Assembly (NCBI GenBank): GCA_030533445.1
Contig: CM060081.1
Coordinates: 4,165,815-4,229,814 of the forward strand
Direction of reading: 5' to 3'
Length of the DNA stretch: 64,000 nt
Origin: Cyprinodon diabolis
Taxonomy: Eukaryota > Chordata > Actinopteri > Cyprinodontiformes > Cyprinodontidae
Part shown: positions 38,001 to 53,000 of the stretch, piece after piece
Numbering within the stretch: position 1 is the first letter of the stretch
How the letters are laid out: every line of letters begins with the position of its first letter
Position numbers and translations under genes: made by a program
The notes under the pieces: model-generated
Told to the model about the DNA's origin: nothing
What the model saw: the letters and a program-made list of their open reading frames with translations, nothing else
The model's database searches: none

Positions 38001-41000
38001 GCATTAACACAGCAGCAGAACAGCAGTGAAATACATCAGAGCATCAACAGGAATCTGTCTTTGGAGTTCAAACAGGCAGCTGCATACTGTAAATCTTTAT
38101 TTTGGTTAAAGGAACCAATCTTCTAACTGGCTGAACCTGGCTGAATAGGTGAGGTCTTCTGTTCCCCTGTAAAGGGGTGGGGGTTGCAATGATAGCGGGA
38201 AGGGATCAACTCAATTGCTGCATTGTACGTTTTTGTTTTCTTTTTTATTTTGGACAAAGAAAATAGGTGGTTTGAGCGAGCCAGGAAGTTACGAAAGAAA
38301 AAAACAACCTTAAACAGATGGAGTGGATTTCAGCTTTCAAAAACCTACAATGAAGCAATTGAGTTGATTCCTTCCTGCTATCATTGCAACCCCAACCCCC
38401 ATACAAGGGAACAGAACACCTTGCCTATTTAGCCAGACCAACAATTCCCTTTAACAACCCCCCCTTTCAGAGACATAGACAGGTATGGGGTATTGCAGGC
38501 TAACAAAAGAAGCCAAACGACCCCCATTCCAAAGGGGTGGACCCGTTCGTCTGGTTCAATTTGCATTTGTTTTCTAAACAAAAACAAGGCTTTGTTGGGC
38601 TACTGTATAAAACCCAGAACTCAACGCTATTTCTGACATTTTGAATTGAAAAAGCTTCCTGGATGGGAAGCGAAACGTCTTCAAACTTGTAAACAAAGTC
38701 CAGCGGATTGTTTTTAACTTTTTTGGAATGGCTATGAGCTGGATGACTGAGAGTCTTCACCAACCTTTAGGAAACAACATTTCAGCAGGAAATAAAAATT
38801 CTTTTCAAAAAGCCTCCATTTCTGTGTGAAAAATATGTCTGTTTGTTCTCCTTGGTTCCATGCAATTTTCAAAATCTGAAATGTGTTTCTATGAGCTGCA
38901 AGTAGAACAATCCAACTGACTGGATTGAATTTTACAAAGTAGGGGTTTAAAAATCAAGCATGTATTTTTATCCATTGTTTTCTGTAGTTATTTTCTTTCT
39001 GTATTTTAAACGTTTTATGATGCAGTTTTTGATTGAAACCACTTTAAGTTTGTTTGCATTTTTTTTTAAAACTGTATAATATCTCCATCTTCCTTCACCT
39101 GTCATTATGGTATTTTATGTCCTTTTAAGCCTCATATCTGTTTGTTTTTTTCCACGTCTTGTTTTTTTTAATGACATTTAAATCCGATTCAGCTGAAACT
39201 TATAAAAAAGGCTCATACCTCTGAGGTTCATGTCATTCATTTTGAATTCTCTATAAGCACTGAGCGTATTGCTCAGTGAACGACCACTGGAGAAAGGCCA
39301 TCCCCACCCAGCAGCCTCTGGAAGGATTAAGCAGCTATAGAAACATGTCATCACGCAAACCAACCAACTTAACGAGTAAAGGTATTGTTTTTGGGTATAG
39401 TTTTAAGGAAGTATTACAGTATAGTTAGACACACCCCTCATAGGAACTGGAGCCCAAGTGTGTCACTAGGCCAGGGTCCTCACCTCTCAGCTGAACTGTC
39501 AGGCTCTATGAACCGGATGAGTGGTGGAGCAGAGAGTGTTTCAGTAGCAAAGATTCCTCCCTGCAGCTGTACTCCAAAGCCGTTGAGTGGATCACCGGTC
39601 AAGACGACCTCACTCGTCTCTACGTGGACCACCTGACCACCAGGACCTACCGAACTTGATGCCAGGGACACTAAGCACACACATTTATACATATTAGATA
39701 GACTGTCTGTTAAACCTTCCTTATTTAACCCACAGACTGAACCCACAAGAACTCTTGTGCTCTTTCTTCCTCTGCCTTCGTTTGAGCAGTGAGTGAGGAC
39801 TCATGGGAGCTGCTGGCCGCGGCAACGTGTTGGAGCTCAGGCTGCTGGGGCCTGACGTGGTTGTAGAGCTTGTAGAGAAACTGGCACAAACAAGAGCTGC
39901 AAGGGACAGAGAGAATATCTGTTTATTATTGTGTACTAATAATGAATTAGATGAATGCAGGTAAAACAGGAAAAGCAGAAGAAGGTAAAGAAATGTCTGG
40001 TAGAGTGTTGAGGGTTGCACAGTTGGGGATACGGTGAGCCACACAAACTCACACATGGATGTTGGAGATTTCTTGGTCGAGCATATCACTTTTTACATTA
40101 CAAATTCCCACACTTCACTTCTGTTGCACCAGAGCAGGAGGAAGAGCTAAATTTCCTCTTGCTTTGGAAAAACTAGAAGAATATCCCAGATATAGGAGGT
40201 CAAGGGAAAGACCTTTTCCTGCCAAGCAACTCCTAATACTTAACAATTGCTTTGGGTAAGTGCTGATGACTGCTAAGTTAAGTATCCCCAACCAAGTGGC
40301 AGCCTTACTTTGAAGGATTTTAATCAGCTTACAACCTTAAACCGGGCATGCACTGTGCGATATTTTCAATCATTGCACGCAGCTACAGCTCAAACTGTAT
40401 GATGAAGCCGAAGGGTTTAAAAGTTCCCAGATCACGATGCATGTTCTCACACTGGGCGGCCCAACGCTCTGATGGGACCTTACAACGGCCAACTGAAATT
40501 CAAACATGTTTGATTTTCTCCCGACCTCACGATTCCTGAACGGGAGATGGTCATGAGAGGCTGATTGCCCCTTGTTACCCCCGTACACTACATGACGCAC
40601 GAAGCACGATCAGGCTGAAAGTCGGCCTCAGTGACAAATTCTCATACAACTGGAGAATAGGCAGGAAAAGGGCTAAACATCGTGCAGTGTATGCCCGGCT
40701 TTAGAGGACTCAGTTCTTACACTTGCAGTAGTCCAGGCTGTTGATGGTGTTGTTGTTGGAGGCAGTCCATGACTTGTTTAGGGTGGAACTGGTGTTGCAA
40801 AGGGTTGAGTTTGAAGGGTGACAGTAATTCATACAGGGGTCCCAGGAGTGGGGGTGGTCTGATTTATGGACCTTCACTGGAAAATAAACAAGTTCATTTG
40901 TTATCAAGGCTGAAAGGTCTCAACCTATATAACACCTTTTCCAACCACGATACTCTGAAGTGCACCACATAACATTCACTTAATCCTCTGCTGATTGTGG

Positions 41001-44000
41001 TGAGCTACATTGCAGCCCCAGCTGCCCGGGGCTCAGTGACCAAATCCAGGCTGCTGTACACAGGTGCCACAGGTCCCTCTAACCTCCATCAGTAGGCAGT
41101 AAGAATGGGGTCTCTTCATCAAAGGACTAACTCCTGCATCGTTCTCCTTTATTGTCCCATCATACATTAGAAGTTGCTGAAACACGAGTTCTAGCAACTT
41201 CTGGAAAGCCTGTTTAACACTAAACTGGACTGAGACTGTGTTAATGAAGAAGGATAACAGTGTTCCAGACTTTAACAGCTTTACATGCAGAGTTAATGGA
41301 GTACAGGAGAAGGAAGAACAACAAATACTTCAACATACCAAGCAGATAGCTAATAACACTGTAATCCAGTCAATTTAAGGTCCATTTCCATAATCCAGTA
41401 GGATAGCGCCCTGCATACTGTGTATTTCATAAAGGTTTAAAAAACAATCCACTGGACTTGGTTTCCAAGATTTGAAGATGTTTCGCTTCAAGAAGGCTGG
41501 GCCTGTTATACTCCAGAAAAACTCTTTCGGCCTCCTTATTTTCACGGACCCTGAAGGACCCAGTCCAGATTAGGTCTTTGGAGGATGCTGCCTTTGAAAT
41601 CAAAAACATCCCATGTGTCTCAATTCCTGCCCTCCCCAGACTAACAGGCATAGATCCAAAAAAGAATGGCAGCAGCTGGATATGCACTTGAAAAACTAAG
41701 ACATTTAATCATTTTGGATCATGATTTTTGCTCTAGTACAGCAGTGTAGATTCTGTCTGAATGTGCTGCAACGTTAATGGTGCTGTATAGATTCAGGACA
41801 TCCTGCATTTACCATTAAAAGCTTTTGTAGCTGCTGGATGTTTCCTGAGCATCTGAATATATTCCGGGCCATCTAACATTGTATGCTCGGAAAATTTCGA
41901 TTTCTATTATTTCATACTGTATATTGATCTATGCTATTTACTTACTATAAAAGTTTTTCACTAAGTCTATTTCACCTGCAAAGCTCCACAATGCATGAGT
42001 GAGGGGTGTTTGTAGACAAGCCATACTTATTCCCATAAAAAGCAAGATTCTTTCTCAAGTATTTCTGTAATGTGTTAAGACTCTGACTCTGACTACTTTC
42101 CATTATTGTAAGTAAGGGGAACGAACACTTCCAGATCACAACAGGGCTGATTATCATACAATAAGGATTGTATGATGAACTGCTCTCTCATTGCAAAGGT
42201 AAAATAAAGTTCCACCTGAGTGAAGTCCATCAATCTCCGTTTATTTAACTGGAGTGAGTAGCTGAAAACTTTTTTCCCATGAAACAGTGCTAGTAAGGTA
42301 AAACCTGGACATTCCAACAAAACATCTACACTGAATTTGGGATGCGTCAAGCCCGTTTTAGCTCCTGAAGTAGCTCTGATAACAGTTTCTGAAAAAAATA
42401 AATCTGTTCCAGGAAACAAAGCAGTTTAAATGAGCTCCTCTGATTCTGTTAAAAATGGTTGTGAGATGTTCTGTGGCTACAAACAAAAGTAGGGGAAAAT
42501 ATTTTCTGAGATTAACAGTTGAAAATCAGCCCTGCAGTGTGGCCATACATGTCACTAAGCTTTGATGTTAATCCAAACCTGCAGCATGCCTCTACAATCA
42601 TTTGGTCATGGGAGTCTTGGGAAGACTTGAATATGTGTTTGGGAACCCTGGGGTTAATACTCTGATTGGATTGGAAACACACTCCCATCCACACCTCCTA
42701 GAGCTAGTCATTAGGTCCGGCAAAAAAAAAAAACGCTGACTTATCACGGCACTCGGGAATTGCAGGAACAGACACTTTGTGTGGAATCACATGTGTTTCA
42801 TGCATGAGAGCCTACAGATAAAAGGACATGAGGTGAATCGTGTTCACACAGACCGACTGCAGCAGTAACCGAAGAGAAACACATACACAGCTTAAATCTT
42901 CTAATCAGTGTCTCTATTAATAAGGCCGGCTGCCAGCCCTGCTCCCAGGCTGCAAGCCTCTTAATGAGCTGTGTTAATTTCTCATGCATACAGCAGTCAC
43001 ACAACTGTGATTACCAGAAGAAAGAATCAATGAATAAATTTAGCCTTTTGGGGCAAATGAATAATATGTTAGAATGGAATGGATGGCAAGTTTTTCAATG
43101 TGCTGATTGTTGAGTTGTTGAAGGGTTTCCTTCCAGTTGCAGCTTTTTGCCACTTAAAGATAAGGACATACGAGCGGTGAGAGAAGAAATAAAATGAGCA
43201 AGGAGTGAAAGGAAATTAATCACAGGGAAGAAAGCAAGAGACGAAAATGATTTTTGAAAGCTGTAACACAATGATGACGCTTTAAGCAAGAACCATCCTG
43301 GCTTTACACACTGTGGCATTGAATTGCATTTTCTGTGCGCCACCACTTTTCTCACGCTGAGCTCAGAAACACTGAATATTGAATGAAAGTAGCTCCAAGA
43401 AGATGTTTGAGTTCAGGTTTAAGGTAAAATATAAAGATTTTAGGCTTTTCTTACAGACTCTTCTTCACATTTTCTCTCAGGTTTCTAATAAAGGATTAAT
43501 CCACCAAATAAAACCATAAACACACCTTCTCTGCTTATTTATACCAAGCCTACACAATATCAAAGAAGCATATGAACACAATAACGATGCTGAATATTAT
43601 GAGGAAAATGGCTGATTTTCCCACGTTCTGGTGACGCTTTTCTGTTTCTTCTCAAGATGTCTCCAACACTACATCTCCTAAGTTCAAACATGTTGGCCCA
43701 TAAAATATTAGAGAAGCAAGGATATGAATATCTGGACTGATATTTATATCCTGATATTAATATTGCAGTCATGGCAGATAACTGATACCAATGGCTTTTA
43801 TATATCATACGTTTTCTTACCCTTTGAACAAAGTCCTCTGCTTCAGTTAAACACAAACACAATCACTTTACATCCCCAAACACATGACAAATCCCCTGCC
43901 CCCCCCCCCCTCCTGATGCAAAAACTACAGCTACATGGTATTAAATATTGTTAATATGCCAGTTTTACTAATTGGACAGATAAATATGTATGAAGCAACC

Positions 44001-47000
44001 AATATTGGCCAATACCACTATTAATGCGGATATACCGTGCATCCCTATAAATTAACATCAAGAGTGGAACATCCCAAAAATCACAAATATTACTGGACAG
44101 CTAGAATTTGCATTAATGAGACTGTAAAACGGATATCTTAGACTTAGACTTCTTTATTTGTCATTTTGTATGCACAGAGTGCATACAGAACGAAATTGCG
44201 TTACATACAGCTTACGAACATTGCATTTATATTTCAAATGGCACGAGTTATACAAAAAGTGCAGCAGTGGTCAAAGTGTAAACAGTAAACAGTGCAGAGG
44301 ATAAAGACAGTGTGCAAATTGCAATGGTTCAGTGCAGATGAGCATTTGTGCAAAAAATGCGTTATTGAGAATAGAAATGAGATGAACTTAAAGGGCTAAA
44401 AGTTAAACGTTCAGCAGCATTGATGCCCGATAATGTGCAATAGGTGCAGAGTTGGTTTGTGGATCAAAGGTTCAACAGTCTGATGGCAGTGGGGAAGAAG
44501 CTGTTGCAGAACCTGGTGGATCTGCAGCGGATGCTGCGGAACCTCTTCCCAGAGGGCAGCAGGGACAACAGTCCATGGTGGGGGTGTGAGGGGTCTTTGA
44601 TGATATTACGGGCTCGGGACACGCAGCGCTGGGATGAAATGTCCTTAATGGAGGGAAGAGGAGCCCCAATGATTCCTTCTGCTGTGCTCACCACCCTCCT
44701 CACGTTCTTCCAGTCGGAGGCTCTGCAGCCTCCACACCACAGAGAGAGACAGCTGGTCAGAACGCTCTCTATGGTGCTGCTGTAGAAGGTTGTGAGGATG
44801 GGCGGGGGCAGGCGGGGCCTCCTCATCCTCCGCAGGAAATACAAGCGCTTCTGTGCCCTCTTCACTAGAGATGAAGTGTTTACAGTCCAGTTGAGGTTGT
44901 CTGTGATGTGCACCCCCAGGAACTTTGTGCTGCTGACCACCTCTACAGCTGAGCTGTTGATGAGCCGTGGAGCATGGTGGGGCCGGTTCTTCCTGAAGTC
45001 GACGATGATCTCCTTCGTCTTCTCCACGTTCAGGATCAGACTGTTTTCACTGCACCAGCCCACCAGCTGCTCCACCTCCTCTCTGTAGTCCTGGTCGTTG
45101 TCGTCCCTGATGAGGCCCACCACCGTTGTGTCGTCCGCAAACTTCACGATGTGATTGGTGGTGAACCTGGGGACGCAGTCGTATGTCATCAGGGTGAACA
45201 GCAGGGGGCTCAGGACGCAGCCCTGAGGGGAGCCCGTGCTGAGAGTGATGACGTCAGAGGTGTTCTGACCGACCCGGACCGACTGAGGTCTGTTGGTGAG
45301 GAAGTCCAGCAGCCAGTTTCGAAGGGCTGTGTTGAAGCCCAGATGTTCCAGCTTTTCCACCAGGTGCTGTGGGATGATGGTGTTGAACGCTGAACTGAAG
45401 TCCAGGAACAGCATCCGCACATGGGTGCTCTTCTCCTCCAGGTGGGCCAGGCTCAGGTGAAGAGCAGAGGAGATGGCGTCCTCATTGGAGCGGTTTCACC
45501 GGTAGGCAAACTGGAACGGGTCGAGTGTTGGGGGGAGACTGGAGACGATGTGTTCCTTTACCAGCCTTTCAAAGCACTTCATCATGATGGGAGTCAGTGC
45601 GACGGGCCGGTAGTCGTTGTAGCAGGTGACTTGAGGTTTCTTTGGCACTGGAATGATGGAGGCAGACTTGAAGCATGCTGGTACTGTGGCTTGCTCCAGC
45701 GAGGTGTTAAAAATGTCCATGAGGACACCAGCCAGCTGACCTGCGCACTCCTTGAGCACCCGCCCAGGTATGTTGTCGGGACCTGGGGCCTTCCGCGGGT
45801 TGACCCTCCTCAGAGTCTTCCACACGTCGGCTGTGTCAAGGCAGAGCACCTCCTCTTCCTGATGTGGGACAGCCTTCACTGCTGGAGTGCGATTTAGTGC
45901 CTCGAACCTCCCAAAGAAGTTATTTAGTCCGTTTAGGAAGTCAGCATCAACTTCATCCACCGGGGCAGGGGGCGTGTTGTAGTTCGTAGCCCGTATGCCT
46001 TGCCACATGCTCCTGGTGTTGTTGGCGTCATGGAACAGATGCTGGATTTTCTGGTTATGGTTCCGCTTTGCTAACCTGATGGCACGGTTCAGGGTGGCTC
46101 TAGCTGTCCTCAGTGCCTCTTTGTCACCAGACTTGAAGGCTGAGTTCCGTGCTTTTAGCGCGTGGCGGACCTCCTCAGTCATCCAGGGCCGTTGGTTGGC
46201 TCGGGTGGCTATCCATCCAAATATTATTTCTATGGCAGTCTGATGCATAAGCTACAATGTTTGATAACAATTGTTATCAATTAATGTGATAACGACTGTT
46301 ATTTAATGTTGTTCAGCTCCAATTAAGAGAAAAAATCAACAATTTGTGTTAACCTCTATTGTATATAGATGGAGGGGTGCAAACACACTGCAAACATACA
46401 AACATGCAACAAACATGCAACAAATGCATAAATTACTGGAAAAACATAAATTAACACTAAAACTAACACAAAAAAACTAAAACACTAAACACTGAAAAAA
46501 CACACAAAGACAAAAAAAAAAGCTTTAAAACAAGAAATGCTGCAAGTAGCAACATTTCCCCTTTAGGATTAATAATGTATTGATGAATTGAATTGAAATC
46601 CAACAGCAAGTTACAAAACGCTGCAATGGAAAAGCTCCAGACCACTAGGGGGAGACAACCATCAACTCATATGGGACCAGAACACAGACCTTAGTACGGA
46701 GTAATGTCTATGGACCAGACCCTTAGCAAAATGATAGATGGAATGCCCGCATAAAGGAAATTTGGAGGGAAAAAAAATAAAACCCTTAGGATCTGATATC
46801 CAAACAATCCAAACAAAGAGTGCAAAACTGCAAAAAAAAAATAAATAAAAATAATTTAAAATATAATATGTGGCCTTGTTGCAATTGACCCTAAAGATTG
46901 TTTATGCAACTGCTAAATTAGTCAACCAGTTTGGTTGTGGTCCATTTCAGTCAGTGCGTACTGGCAGTTTTAGAGCAGTGTTAAAAGAAAGATGAAGTTC

Positions 47001-50000
47001 TAAGCCATGAAGATGGAGATAGATGATAATGATGAGAACTGTTTATGTTGCACTCTAGAAGTATATCAGAGTACTAAGAACAAGAGGACAAAGTTAAACA
47101 TGGTAAAGTTGTCTTTATATCCTTCAACTTTCAACTCCTCTCAACAGCTGCTTCACCCATTGTACAAAGTACGAAGTAAGGTAGGCTCCTCATGATTTAA
47201 CAAAACAAAACTATACTTCCTGCAGTCATAAAATACACTGATGGAGAAAGAAACTTCCCTCTGACAAATTTGGGGGCGTTTACTTTCAGCACCACCCCCT
47301 TACAGGCTCAGTGAAGATGTTCTCTGTTAAAACATGACACAATTTGTAAATTAGGTGTTTTCTAATTTGGTTAATTTGTTTAAAGATTGTTTATCTCTTG
47401 CTGCATTAATCTGAGCCAGCCTGCACAGATATCTTCTCCCCACTGCATTCTCTGTTAATCTGCTTGGCCTGCTTTGCGGCCACAATGACTCCAGAAATTT
47501 GGATGTGAATTTGCGCCTGACTTTCAAACATATTAAATAAAGATGAAAATACTGCGGTCACATGTCATTTTCAGGTTTAAAAACTACTTTGCAGTTATTC
47601 ATTTTCATATCCTTCAGCTTTAAATTAAGTTTTGTAGAACACAAACTGCATATTCATAAAGGCACACATGCAAAAAACCTATCTAAAACTGCTTATATTA
47701 CATATATATTTTTTTGTTGTATCCGCATCTGCCAATATCCTTTGATTTTATCACTCTTGAGTCAAAACCCTCCCCCACTGTCTCTTAGCACTGGGTTTGT
47801 TGCTTAAACCAAGCAGGGTTCTAACATTTCTTGGGCCTTCTTCAGTAGACAAATCAGGAAACGTTGTAGCCTCAGGCTATCCGTTTCCTGTCAACCTCCT
47901 TTTCTCATAAACGGCTCTTATTTTTTGGACCAGTTAAAGTTTTAGGGGTTTAAAAGTGCCAAGGATCTAAAGTGAGCCTTGCCAGTCATTTCATGATACA
48001 TTTGACAAATCTATTTTACAACTGTCAAAGTGTGGCTCTAATAACCCAATTAACCAAGACTGGGGAACTCGAGTCAATGACCTGACTCAAGTCTGGCTCG
48101 AGTTGTCAGATTTGTGACTTCTGACTTGCTAGATTAAAATGCACAAAAAACTTGATTTGCCCTTCCTGACCTGCGAATTGACTTGACTTGAGTCATGGGA
48201 CTTGTCAAGTCACTGCAATCGTGTTTGGTTCTATTATCATTATTAACAAATAAATGATTGGATAATTCTTGCTTTATTTTGTGTAAATGCCTCTGACCTG
48301 CAGGATAACAGCAGTCAGAAGATCGTGAGGCGTCCCTTCGGCTGCTCAGACGCGCTGCAGGAACTTTGGCTGCACCTTGATGAGCGGCAATTATTCACTG
48401 AAACTTCTGTATGTAAACCTGCTGCTTCTGCTGTGTGCGGTCTGAAAGTAGCATCACCCCCATCTCTGTTTATTAATACAACTAATAACCCAATCGTACA
48501 CATTTAACTAAAGTTTTATATCTACTTCTTTATTTGCATGCTTTGGCAGAGAATTGCTAAAATCAGAGACAAAATTTTAACTCTTTCTTAGACTGAATAC
48601 TAAGATATCTAGGAGAGAATTTTAGATTTGAAACCTTTTCTGAATTTGCTGGTCTTTATATTCTGTGATTGCACCATATTTCATTTCCAGTGGTTTTGTA
48701 GTTTTTATATATTAGCAGTAAGCTTTGACCTCTCCGCCATAGTAGTAATTCCCTACAATAACAGCAAAGATCAACATTTAACCTGTGAACTCCGAAGTGC
48801 AAACATTAAACTAGGGAAATGCAATCACTTTGGAACAAGCAACACTTCTGCAATAATCAGGCACAAAGCTACAAATGAGGATCAATGATTCTTCACTCAG
48901 TCTTGAAGGGAACAAAAAAAAACAAAAAAAAAAACAAGACTGATGCTGATGCTGCAAAATTCTGATTTTATTCTTGTTTCAGTTTTAAACTAGATATCTC
49001 TTCGAATTCTAGGTTAGAATTTTATATTTTCATATTACTATCTGTACCCTAATGTGCTCTACTAAAGAGATTCAAAGCTCCAAAATAATCTCTAATCCTG
49101 CTGAATCCTGTAGAGAAAAAATTGCTAAAAGATAAAAAAAAATTGGCAAATATGAGGGAAATAATGTCTGACAAATTGCTACTTTCTAAAATTATATCCC
49201 CACCTTGGGGGATATAATTTTATAATTTTTTTTACCCTTGGTTATCAATTCATTCAGACCGCGGGAAATAATAAATCAAACGTCCATTAAACCCACCTGT
49301 GTCGTGCTGCTTCCCAGCTAGCCTTGTCTGGTGTGAAGGGAGGATCTCTAACTTAACGAGTTCGGTTGTGCTTGCTAATAGCTGCGTTGCCTCCAACACA
49401 GTGCAGTGTTCTGTGGACGTCCCATCTATGGAGAGGAGGTGATCTCCAGTATGCAGTGCTCCACATCTAGTTCATCCAGAAGGAAAAGAAAAGACAGAAC
49501 AATACTACAACGTTAGGAAACAAGACAGCAGTGATGTTTGGAACCAAATTTCCATCTATGGAGCAGCTATAGATGATAGCAGAATGTAGACATCCAAAAC
49601 CAACATTGTAAGGGATTTGCCCCTCAACAACTGGTGGTAGAAACAGGCATTTTCTGTCTTTCAGCCTTTCCCGTCAGCCTCATAAGGGAAATCAACAGTG
49701 ACTGAGAGGAAGGGGAGATGTTTTGGGTTTTGTTTTGATTTGGAGTATTGTTTGGCTTCAATTTCTTTAAGTTAATTGTAAGTGCTTTTTGTTTTTTTTC
49801 CCCCATGAGGTTTAATTTAGTTGATTATCCTGAGCTATCTCTATAGTTATGCTACTATAGGCTTAGACTGCTGGAGGACATAGGGACCATTTTTTCATCA
49901 TTCTGCTTCATTCTATCTCTATTCTCCCACTCTGCAGAATCTGTGAGGGATTGCCTTCGAGTCAATGAGTCGATGTAATCAACAGGTTTTCCTTAGATAG

Positions 50001-53000
50001 AAAACTTTGAATCAATTTGACTGGATGATCTGGTTGAATTGTAAAGTGCCTTAAGCTGATGTGTTGTGAATTGTTGCTAAAGAAATAAACTGAATTGAAA
50101 AACTGAATTGATTCATTCCCCAAACATAAAATGTAAATGTTGTCAAAGTTTCCATCCCTTTTATTAGAGATGGTACAAGCTGATGCTTTAGAAAGCTGGG
50201 TTGTTAAAAATTTTTTTGAAGAGAGTGGAACCTTTGCTCCTCAGCTTTGAAATTCCACAAGGTTTCTGCCTCTGTTGGCAAACCTTACAAACAAGTTACG
50301 TCGAGTGTGGATATTTTACTGCTTGTTTCCAACCTCTTTATGTATATTTTAAAGGCATACTGAGGCTCTGCTTGGGGCGATATCCATTTTCTACCTTCTG
50401 TTTTAATTGTAGTGCTGGATTCATGTGCATCGACTTTATGTGTGTAAGGATTTCCTAAACAGCCTGGATGTGAAAGACACCAGATCAAACACATGATATC
50501 TGTAATCCTGCAGTGTAAGAATGGCTTCCTGGAGTAGGCGGGATATTGATTTCTCTGTTTGGCTCTATTTAAAAGACATTTTCCACAATCTTTGACACTG
50601 GCACTGTTTCACACCATCTACTACTGTCGCAATATTTCTATCACACAGAGGAAACGCATTTATGATCCTTAGCTTTTTAAAAATTTACTATATTGACCCC
50701 TAAGGAAATAATAAATGTCGCCGTCGCTCTTAACGTTTTTCTTTCAGCATGTTTTTGAATATTTGATCATTTGAGTGCCATAAACCTAGTTACAATTATT
50801 TACTTCAATTTCATCTGCAAAATCAAAACAAACTGGTTCTCAAAAATTATAATTAATTAATTAAGATATTTTCAAAAGTGATTCAGTTGTTGGTATTTCA
50901 TTAAAACCTTTAGTGGGTTTTGTCTTCAGGGATCTTGTCGCCCTTTCTGGTCCAGAACTGGACTGGTTTAAATCCTCTGGAAAGACCGAGATCGTTTAGT
51001 GTCATTAGGTAACTTTACACTGGAGACCAGAGAAACCCCATGTGGTGTTCCCCAAGGCTCCATCTTAGGGCCACTCCTTTTCAGTATCTCCTTGCTCCCC
51101 CGGACTCAGATCTTAATAAAAAATATCGGTCACCATAACAATGCAGATAACATCCAGCTGTATGTTACCATGTAACCATGTGACTATGAACCCATTCCAG
51201 CTCTGGGTAAATGCAGAGAAGAAATCCATTAAGTGATGAACAAAATGTTCTACAGATGAATCAAACTAAACAAAAGTAACAGTTTTTGGACAAATGGAAG
51301 AGCTTCTTAAAGTTAGCACTTTCCAGCTAAAAAGCAGCAATCAGGCTCTAAATCTGTGTGTATTGATGGAGTCAGACCTGAATCTCCAGAGGCTCATAAA
51401 GACAGGAACGATGTCGGCCTTCTATCAGCTGAAGATTGTCTCCAGGATTAAAGGACAAATTTCTCAGTAATTTATCATGCAAAAGCATCATTTCATGGGC
51501 ATTACGCTGCTGTGCGTTATGCAAAAGTTAGGCTGTCGCTGGACAGAAGTTCTGAGCTTGTTATAAATACTCTATGTATACACCCAACATTGAAAATAAT
51601 TCATAGGACGGTCAGCGTATGTCAGCATATTAGGAGATTCCTGGACGTAGGGCATATGCTGGCTTAAGACTGATTCATACTCAGAAACCAGCTCGTCTGA
51701 CTGTGTGTCGCAGTGAACACAGATATGCCCCCCGCCCCTTCCACAGACACTCTGCTGCACCTCTCCGTAATTATGGGTGACCACAGACAGTGATAGGATA
51801 GGAGGCCTCTGATTGGTCAAATCTACATCCACTCTACTGGACCAACTAGAAGAGCGAGGTGTGAGAGAACGCTGGGACCCTTTTTCTACCTGGATCACCG
51901 CTCTTTTTCGCCCTCATGTCCCTCAGTTGTCGCACAAACTTTCCCCCAATTCCTCTCCACCTCGGCTGTATCTAGACCCACAGCTAGTTCATGATTGTCT
52001 CTCTTGCGTTTTGCCGTGGGATAACATGCTTCAATATTGAGCATAAATCTAACATTTCTGCATCAAGCTCACTGCAACACACTGCTGCAGGAGGATAACC
52101 AGCCCTTTAATTGGCCATGTGTGACAGGGCCCCTATCTGTTTGACCAGAACAGATTCAGAAAAACTGGGTCAGAACTTGGAAAATTGGTGCTGAGAAAGC
52201 AATTCAGCCATTAGTTCAGGTGCGTTAGACGAGGAATGAATCAAATGATTTAGTTCCCTCCCTGGAGGGTTGGAGGCTGTAACTGAGAACTGAAGGTGGA
52301 GGAAAAGGTCCTTGTTGGTTTGTCGTTCAGCTTCATTCTTTCTCAACTTGAATCATAAATATTAACAATGATTTAAAGAAATTAATGCCTCATAAAAGCT
52401 GAAGTGTTTTAAAACCGTATCCTAGTTTTAAATCCTTAAAAAACTAAATTAATGGGGGTTTTTTCTCTTTCGATGCTGTTTGCCTACTAATAATCTCTAA
52501 ATAGAGTTTGGAGGCTGCTAATACATGCCAAATTTCATTTTTTTGAAAACAGTTTCTCCTTTTATTTATTACAAAAGCATGTGGTTGTTAAATGTGAAAA
52601 AGTCATAATGAATAAAATCTGAAAGCTCTGTTTATAAGCGATGTGTTAATGCGTACCTGTCCACCACACTGCCGGGTTTGACCCGGTCGATCACAATGAC
52701 CTGCTTGTTTCGATGATTAGCCGACGTCAGCGCGATGCCCAGTGTTGCCCCGGGTGACTTAGCGATTTCCACTAATAGCGGACCGGAGGCGTTGGCTACT
52801 GTGTCTGAAAGGAAAAAAACATTCTGAGCTTTGATGATTGTGGTGGTTCACTTTATATTAAGCTGCTTCGTTTTTTAGTTCAAGCAAACTGTTCACCAGT
52901 TTACCTGAGAGGCCTGGACAACCTAATTCTGCTCACCCATTATTGTGACGTCGTACTCTATCTGGAACAGGGCTTCCTGGCCGCACTGGGCCAACACACT

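Noticed and set aside
44974..45393. 139-codon plus-strand open frame
   Set aside because: It is the antisense shadow of the LINE reverse transcriptase, which has clear RT motifs on the minus strand.
48325..48507. 60-codon frame and its mirror as a small gene
   Set aside because: Open on both strands over the same interval, next to an old ACTTGACT-rich repeat; no supporting feature.
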